Source: an uncultured Pseudodesulfovibrio sp.
GTDB taxonomy: Bacteria > Desulfobacterota > Desulfovibrionia > Desulfovibrionales > Desulfovibrionaceae
Length of the DNA: 5,347 bases
Direction of reading: 5' to 3'
NCBI GenBank assembly: GCA_947259235.1
Contig: CAMYLL010000211.1
Location: forward strand, 1 to 5,347
The first letter of the stretch is position 1, and each line of letters opens with the position of its first letter. The position numbers and the translations under genes were made by a program. A model generated the notes under the pieces. It ran no database searches and had not been told where the DNA came from. It saw only the letters and a program-made list of their open reading frames with translations. Positions 1 to 3,917 of the stretch are shown piece by piece.

Positions 1-718
1 TCATGAGACGCTTGAGCGGATCAAAGCGTCCCTTCCCGACGTGCCTGTCATCATGCTGACCGGTCATGGCGATTCGCCCGGCGCGAACAAGGCCTTCAAG
101 ACCGGTGCGTTCGCTTACCTTGCCAAGCCCTGCGACATCGATCTGCTGGCAGGCAAGATTCAGGACGCTTTCGCCTACGCAGACAAGAAGCCTTACCAGG
201 AAAAATCGGCCCGGGATATCATGATCCCGCTGGACGACTACACGCAGATCTCAGCCGACAGCACCGTCAGCGATGCCATAGCCGCACTCGAAAAGGCCAT
301 GCGCGAGCTGCTGGCCACGGACAGACTCATGGACACCGGCCATCGCTCCGTGCTGGTCACCGACGGCCGCGGCAACGTAGCCGGAATCCTGAGCCCGCTC
401 GATCTGGTCAACGCCATCCGGCCGGACTACCTGTCCGCGCCCAAACCGTCCATGGCCGATTCTCTTCAGTACTCGACCATGTTTTGGCAGGGACTTTTCA
501 CATCTCGCGTCAAGGAAGTCATGCGGAAAAAGGTCAGCGACCTGATGACCGAGTCCGTTCCCGTCATCGATGCCGACGCTAACCTCATGGAGGCGGCCAA
601 CGAGATGGTGACCAAGCCCGCGCGGCGCATGGTCGTCCAGAAAGGCGGCAAGGACATTGGCATCATCAGGGAGCAGGAGCTCTTCTACGAGATAGCACGG
701 ATCATTTCCGCGAGCTGA
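1..718 (+). CDS. Response regulator receiver fused to a CBS-domain pair (5' partial)
   Basis: The reading frame is open from the first complete codon at position 2 to the TGA at 716-718, giving 238 visible residues; the true start lies upstream. The GTG at 41 falls inside the receiver and is not a credible start. Visible residues 1-60 are the C-terminal half of a CheY-like receiver: the motif VIMLTGHG carries the conserved switch Thr (visible residue 20) and YLAKP carries the conserved Lys (residue 42). The phosphoacceptor Asp should lie upstream of the window. Residues about 71-145 (RDIMIPL, then SVLVTDGRGNVAGILS) and about 178-235 (SDLMTESVPVIDAD, then MVVQ..KDIGIIR) form two CBS motifs, a module that usually binds adenine nucleotides such as AMP, ATP or SAM. 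No DNA-binding or enzymatic output domain follows, so the CBS pair is probably the output or a second sensory input. A cytoplasmic protein is expected. The transporter gene starts 33 bp downstream, consistent with co-transcription. Confidence 0.9.
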   Translation, partial: HETLERIKASLPDVPVIMLTGHGDSPGANKAFKTGAFAYLAKPCDIDLLAGKIQDAFAYADKKPYQEKSARDIMIPLDDYTQISADSTVSDAIAALEKAMRELLATDRLMDTGHRSVLVTDGRGNVAGILSPLDLVNAIRPDYLSAPKPSMADSLQYSTMFWQGLFTSRVKEVMRKKVSDLMTESVPVIDADANLMEAANEMVTKPARRMVVQKGGKDIGIIREQELFYEIARIISAS

Positions 719-751
719 ATCAAACTGAAGTTCAACGCATAGAGGTGAAAT

Positions 752-2602
752 ATGGCTCAAGAGAAAAAGAAAGCAACCGGTTACGACAAGTTCGTAAACT
801 GGAAGCTGCTTATCATACCGGTAATCCTGTTTACCCTGGTTCTGCTTCTCCCGACTCCGGAAGGGATGAAGAAGGTCGGCATGCAGTATTCGGTCGGCCC
901 CAAGGTTGTCACGAACTACATCAGCCAGCAGCTCTTTGACAAGAAAAGCTCTGACGTTGACCAGTGGCAGATCCTGGCCGCCAAGATGATGGAACAGAAC
1001 ATGCGCATGGGCGCCCTGAGCAAGGCGCGCTTCCTCAAGCGCGATGCGAAGTGGGCAAAGAAGTACAAGATTCCCGTTGACGGATCAAACTTCAAGAAGG
1101 CTCATACCTACGTCAAGGACAACGTCTCCGACGAAGAATACATGCGTATTATGAAGGGGGCCTACAGCCTGCGGGTCAAGGACCTGGCCTACACGGACCT
1201 CTCTGATTCGGACAAGAAGAATGCTGACGATGGAGCATGGAAGATCAAGGTCGCCATCGCCATGGTCATCTTCGTTGTCTTCTGCTTCATGACCGAGTGC
1301 ATGCCGTTGCCGGGCGTCGCCTTCTGCATCGGCCTGATCCTCGTGTTCACGGGCGTCGTCTCGCGCAGCGAAGTCGCCGGCCTCTACTGGGATGACGCGT
1401 GCTGGTTTATCATGGGTTCGCTCATGTTCGCCGCCGCATTCGTCAAGACCGGTGTGGACAAGCGCATGTGTCTGCTCATGTTCAAGAAGCTGGCAGTGCC
1501 CAACGTCCGTTGGATCACGCTCATCTTCTTCGTTGTCATCTCCCCCCTGGCGGCGTTCATCTCCGACCACGCCCTGGCCGCCATGTTCCTGCCCATCGGC
1601 ATGCTGCTCTACCAGAACAGCCTGACCGACGAAGTCCCCGAGGACAAGGAACTGGCCAAGATGCTGATGATCACCATCGCCATGGCCTGTAACATCGGCG
1701 GACCGGGCGCCCCCTCCGGCGGCGCGCGCAACGTCATCATGATGACTTACCTGGCCGACATGTTCGGCATGGACATCGGCTACGCGCAGTGGATCATGTT
1801 CTGTATGCCGTTCGTCCTGATCATGATTCCCATCACCTGGATCGTGACCAACATGCTGTTCAAGCCCAAGATCGTCTCCCTGGCCCCGGCCATGCGCCAC
1901 CTTGAGGGTGAGATCGTGAAGATGGGCAAGTGGAACAAGCACCAGATCTGGGCAATGGTCATCTTTGTCTTCATGGTCTTCGGCTGGTTTACCGAGAAGG
2001 AATTCTACAACCTGGGCATCTATCCCATCCGTCTCGGCATCGGCGTCATCGCGGTTGCCGGTGCGGTGGCCTACCTCCTGGCCGGTGTCGTCAACTGGCG
2101 TGACTACCAGGAGAAGGTCGACTGGGGCGTAGTCTGGCTGTACGCGGGTGCGATCATCTTCGGCCGTACCCTGGACAAGACCGGCGCCGCCTACTGGCTG
2201 GCCCAGTCCGTCATCGACATGCTCGCTCCGCTGGGCATGGACAAGGGCATCCCGCTGATGCTCACCTCCAACGGCCTTACCGCCGTCCTGACCAACCTGA
2301 TGGCCGACGGCCCGGCAGCCGCTGCGGTCGGCCCCATCACCCTGAATATGGCCAGCATCGTCCACCCCGGCACCACGTTCCTGCCGTTCATGGCGATGGC
2401 GACGGCAGTCGCATCCTCGTTCGCGTACTGCCTCATCATCGGTACTCCGCCCAACGCCATCGTGTATGCGTCCGGATACCTGGAGCCCAAGGATTACCTC
2501 AGAGTAGGTGTCCCAATGTGGTTTATTGCCAACATCATGATCGTCCTGCTCACGGCAGTGTACTGGACGGGCATCGGATTCGGCAGTCTACCATCATTCT
2601 AG
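752..2602 (+). CDS. SLC13/DASS-family anion:sodium symporter-like permease with an N-terminal extracytoplasmic insertion
   Basis: This 616-residue inner-membrane protein starts at ATG 752, preceded by AGAGGTG (741-747) at suitable spacing. It has a basic cytoplasmic N-terminus, a first membrane helix at about 19-35, a hydrophilic Lys-rich stretch at about 37-162, and then the usual DASS body from about 163. The body is recognised by TECMPLPGVAF (181-191), WFIMGSLMFAAAFVKTGVDKR (218-238), the helix-hairpin PLAAFISDHALAAMFLPIG (265-283), GGPGAPSGGARN (316-327), the second repeat AVLTNLMADGPAAAAVGPIT (511-530), and the very typical IIGTPPNAIVYASGY (562-576). The family couples Na+ to uptake of dicarboxylates, sulfate or related anions. 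In this protein the two SNT signature triplets, which hold substrate and sodium in characterised members, read SDH (271-273) and ADG (518-520), so substrate and coupling ion cannot be transferred from homologues. In a sulfate reducer, sulfate or an organic acid is plausible, but this is inference. A hairpin follows the stop codon. Confidence 0.9.
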   Translation: MAQEKKKATGYDKFVNWKLLIIPVILFTLVLLLPTPEGMKKVGMQYSVGPKVVTNYISQQLFDKKSSDVDQWQILAAKMMEQNMRMGALSKARFLKRDAKWAKKYKIPVDGSNFKKAHTYVKDNVSDEEYMRIMKGAYSLRVKDLAYTDLSDSDKKNADDGAWKIKVAIAMVIFVVFCFMTECMPLPGVAFCIGLILVFTGVVSRSEVAGLYWDDACWFIMGSLMFAAAFVKTGVDKRMCLLMFKKLAVPNVRWITLIFFVVISPLAAFISDHALAAMFLPIGMLLYQNSLTDEVPEDKELAKMLMITIAMACNIGGPGAPSGGARNVIMMTYLADMFGMDIGYAQWIMFCMPFVLIMIPITWIVTNMLFKPKIVSLAPAMRHLEGEIVKMGKWNKHQIWAMVIFVFMVFGWFTEKEFYNLGIYPIRLGIGVIAVAGAVAYLLAGVVNWRDYQEKVDWGVVWLYAGAIIFGRTLDKTGAAYWLAQSVIDMLAPLGMDKGIPLMLTSNGLTAVLTNLMADGPAAAAVGPITLNMASIVHPGTTFLPFMAMATAVASSFAYCLIIGTPPNAIVYASGYLEPKDYLRVGVPMWFIANIMIVLLTAVYWTGIGFGSLPSF

Positions 2603-2620
2603 CGACGAGAACCTGGCCTT

Positions 2621-2662
2621 AAAAAACCCCGGCGGCCCGCCCCCCAAAGACGGGCCGCCGGG
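2621..2662 (-). terminator. GC-rich perfect hairpin with an A-tract; intrinsic terminator geometry for leftward transcription
   Basis: Bases 2628-2639 pair perfectly with 2651-2662 (12 bp, almost all G-C) around an 11-nt loop. On the + strand the stem is followed by CAAACAAAGG, with no T-run, while six A residues (2621-2626) sit just 5' of it. Read on the - strand, the stem is followed by one G and then TTTTTT, the classical intrinsic terminator layout. No - strand gene is visible nearby. On the + strand, RNA from the transporter gene could instead carry the stem as a 3' stabilising or processing structure ahead of the small gene that starts 18 nt later. The hairpin is certain as sequence; its direction and function are inferred. 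Confidence 0.5.
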
Positions 2663-2679
2663 CAAACAAAGGAAATGAA

Positions 2680-2832
2680 ATGGAAGACAAGGAAAACACC
2701 AAACAGGCTTTTGTGCACGAGAACGGTGCAACGTATTTTTCAAAGCAAACCGAAAGAAAGATCTTTTTCGTCCTCACGCTGGTCATGCTCGGGTGGGGCA
2801 TCGTGGAAGGGATGAAGAAATACCTTGGCTAG
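2680..2832 (+). CDS. Small single-helix membrane protein (50 aa), function unknown
   Basis: ATG 2680 to TAG 2830-2832 encodes 50 residues. The start is supported by AAAGG (2668-2672), 7 nt upstream. The N-terminal half (1-27) is hydrophilic and charged, beginning MEDKENTKQAF. Residues about 28-45 form one hydrophobic segment, KIFFVLTLVMLGWGIVEGM, followed by the basic tail KKYLG. A Lys/Arg cluster stands on both sides of the helix, so topology is uncertain. No known family is recognised. Codon use is somewhat more A-rich in the first half than in neighbouring genes. The stop codon lies inside the AGGAGG of the next gene, the Yip1-family gene, which implies translational coupling. Its position between a transporter and a multi-pass membrane protein suggests, without proving, that it is an accessory subunit or regulator of one of them. 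Confidence 0.72.
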   Translation: MEDKENTKQAFVHENGATYFSKQTERKIFFVLTLVMLGWGIVEGMKKYLG

Positions 2833-2841
2833 GAGGCCGTC

Positions 2842-3390
2842 ATGGACGTCGCATGCGTGAACAACGAGAGAATGGGCATCAAGGAATACCTGGAGACGCT
2901 CATGGCCATCATCCGCTCCCCGGCGAAGTTCTTTACTTCGCTTGCCGAGGAGACGGGATCGAGGAAGGCCCTGTTCTTCCTCATGATCTCGGGCATTTTT
3001 TACTGCTCCGTGAGCATGACGTACTTCTTCGAAAATTCTCTTTCCATGGGCGTCATCATGATGGTCAATGCCGTGGTCATGCCCGCCCTGGGGGCCGCGT
3101 TCTCCTTCATCCTGCTGGGCATGACAACGCATACCAAGATTCCCTTCGGCAGGGTGTTCAACGTGTACGCCTACGCCAGCGGCGGGATCATGGTCATCTC
3201 CTGGATACCCGGCCTGGCCATCGTGCTCGAACCGGTACGCGCGGTACTGGTCGGCATCGGCCTGGTCAAGGCGTGCGGGCTCGGATGGGTTCGGGCCTCG
3301 CTGGTGGTGGTCCTCACTGCCGTGATGCTGCTTCTCTTCTTCTGGACCCTGGCTCCCGTGGTGGTGCAGCTGAAGGGGCTATTCTTCTGA
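2842..3390 (+). CDS. Yip1-family (DUF1282-like) multi-pass membrane protein
   Basis: This is a 182-residue inner-membrane protein. ATG 2842 is preceded by a strong AGGAGG (2831-2836) at 5-nt spacing, and the gene ends with TGA at 3388-3390. The N-terminal amphipathic segment with IIRSPAKFFTSLAE (23-36) is the characteristic lead-in of bacterial Yip1-domain proteins. It is followed by about five hydrophobic segments at roughly 43-62, 68-96, 107-127, 129-146 and 151-174. Length and helix count suit the family. The motif PFGRVFNVYAYASGG (101-115), between helices, matches the conserved loop where family members contact the next helix. Bacterial Yip1 proteins have no settled function. The ribosome binding site overlaps the stop of the preceding 50-residue membrane protein, so the two are probably translated together. 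Assignment rests on pattern recognition of the N-terminal motif and topology; a generic membrane protein is the alternative. Confidence 0.75.
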   Translation: MDVACVNNERMGIKEYLETLMAIIRSPAKFFTSLAEETGSRKALFFLMISGIFYCSVSMTYFFENSLSMGVIMMVNAVVMPALGAAFSFILLGMTTHTKIPFGRVFNVYAYASGGIMVISWIPGLAIVLEPVRAVLVGIGLVKACGLGWVRASLVVVLTAVMLLLFFWTLAPVVVQLKGLFF

Positions 3391-3457
3391 CAATGGATTG
3401 TAACATTTCATAGAGCGCAAGGACACGGCACACCCCATGCGCCCGCACCACCCGATC

Positions 3458-3486
3458 AGGTCGGGGCCGCCCCCCGGCCCCGACCT
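3458..3486 (+). other. Perfect 12-bp GC-rich inverted repeat upstream of the receiver gene
   Basis: Bases 3458-3469 are perfectly complementary to 3475-3486, separated by a loop of five C residues. The 120-bp gap 3391-3510 holds this element, an AT-rich patch near its left end (about 3391-3415), and the ribosome binding site of the next gene; nothing else was recognised in it. Neither side of the stem carries a T- or A-run, so it is not a standard intrinsic terminator in either direction. It lies 24 nt upstream of the receiver start. It could weaken read-through from the Yip1 gene, mark an RNA processing point, or modulate translation of the receiver gene. The structure is seen directly and the role is inferred. 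Confidence 0.55.
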
Positions 3487-3503
3487 CCGGGAGGGCGGGA
3501 GAC

Positions 3504-3508
3504 AGGAG
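3504..3508 (+). promoter_or_regulatory. Ribosome binding site AGGAG with start-deciding spacing
   Basis: AGGAG ends only 2 nt before ATG 3511, which is unusually close, but 8 nt before the in-frame GTG at 3517, which is optimal. Starting at the GTG would remove only the first two residues of the receiver, leaving the phosphorylation core intact. An additional GGGAGGG at 3489-3495 is too far upstream (15 nt) to serve ATG 3511 well. Confidence 0.5.
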
Positions 3509-3510
3509 AG

Positions 3511-3900
3511 ATGGAAGTGGAAAAGATCCGACTGTTGCTCGTTGACGACGAGAGCGATTTTCTCACCGCATACACACGCCGGTTTGCCCGGCGCAACGTT
3601 GACGTCACCTGCGTGGGCAGCGGTCGCGAGGCTCTGGACGCCGTCCGTCTGAGCCGCTTCGACGCCGTGGTGCTTGATGTCATGATGCCCGGCATGAGCG
3701 GCATTGAGACCCTGCGGCAGATCAAGAAGCTGGAGCCGGACCTGCCCGTGATCATCCTGACGGGGCATGCCAACTCCGAGGCGCTGGTGCAGGGCCTTTC
3801 CGGCGGCGCTTTCGACTACATGCTCAAGCCGGTTGGCACGGACGAACTCTATTTCAAGGTTCTCGACGCGGTGAGAGCGCGTCGGTTCGACGCGAACTGA
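3511..3900 (+). CDS. Stand-alone CheY-like response regulator receiver
   Basis: This 129-residue cytoplasmic protein consists only of a receiver domain. All catalytic residues are present when counted from ATG 3511: the acidic pair D12-D13 in LLLVDDE, the phosphoacceptor D56 in VVLDVMMPG, the switch T84 in VIILTGH, and K106 in YMLKP. The length leaves no room for an output domain, so signalling must pass by protein-protein contact. The gene ends at TGA 3898-3900, and the PEP-synthase-like gene begins 17 bp later with its own ribosome binding site, so the two are very likely one transcript and possibly functional partners. The C-terminal half resembles the receiver of the first gene in the window (about 21 of 46 aligned residues identical by hand count), which suggests a related pair of regulators. 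The start could be GTG 3517 instead, on ribosome-binding-site spacing. Confidence 0.93.
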   Translation: MEVEKIRLLLVDDESDFLTAYTRRFARRNVDVTCVGSGREALDAVRLSRFDAVVLDVMMPGMSGIETLRQIKKLEPDLPVIILTGHANSEALVQGLSGGAFDYMLKPVGTDELYFKVLDAVRARRFDAN

Positions 3901-3917
3901 CATCGCGGAGGCACTCC

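Noticed and set aside
41..60. GTG at 41 as a start codon for the first gene.
   Set aside because: The receiver fold continues upstream in frame to the window edge and no ribosome binding site precedes it, so the gene is simply cut by the window.
251..760. A 169-codon open frame on the - strand opposite the CBS region.
   Set aside because: No motif or ribosome binding site is evident, and it overlaps a clearly recognised receiver-CBS gene.
1085..2365. A 426-codon open frame on the - strand within the transporter gene.
   Set aside because: Its product is extremely rich in His, Asp, Gly and Arg with no hydrophobic core or motif, as expected for the complement of a GC3-biased gene; the + strand gene is clearly real.
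2675..2815. An alternative ATG at 2675 opening a 46-codon frame overlapping the 50-residue gene.
   Set aside because: Spacing from AAAGG is only 2 nt, the product is Arg/Ser-rich without a membrane helix, and its stop does not couple with the next gene.
2793..3413. A 206-codon + strand frame overlapping the small membrane protein and the Yip1 gene.
   Set aside because: Product is dominated by Arg, Gly and His with no plausible domain; the alternative frame gives a coherent multi-helix protein with a strong ribosome binding site.
3387..3415. Possible sigma-70 promoter: CTGACA (3387-3392) with weak -10 candidates near 3409-3416.
   Set aside because: The -35 is a good match, but the -10 candidates at 16-18 bp spacing match only about 3 of 6 positions, so I do not call it; a promoter in this AT-rich patch remains possible.
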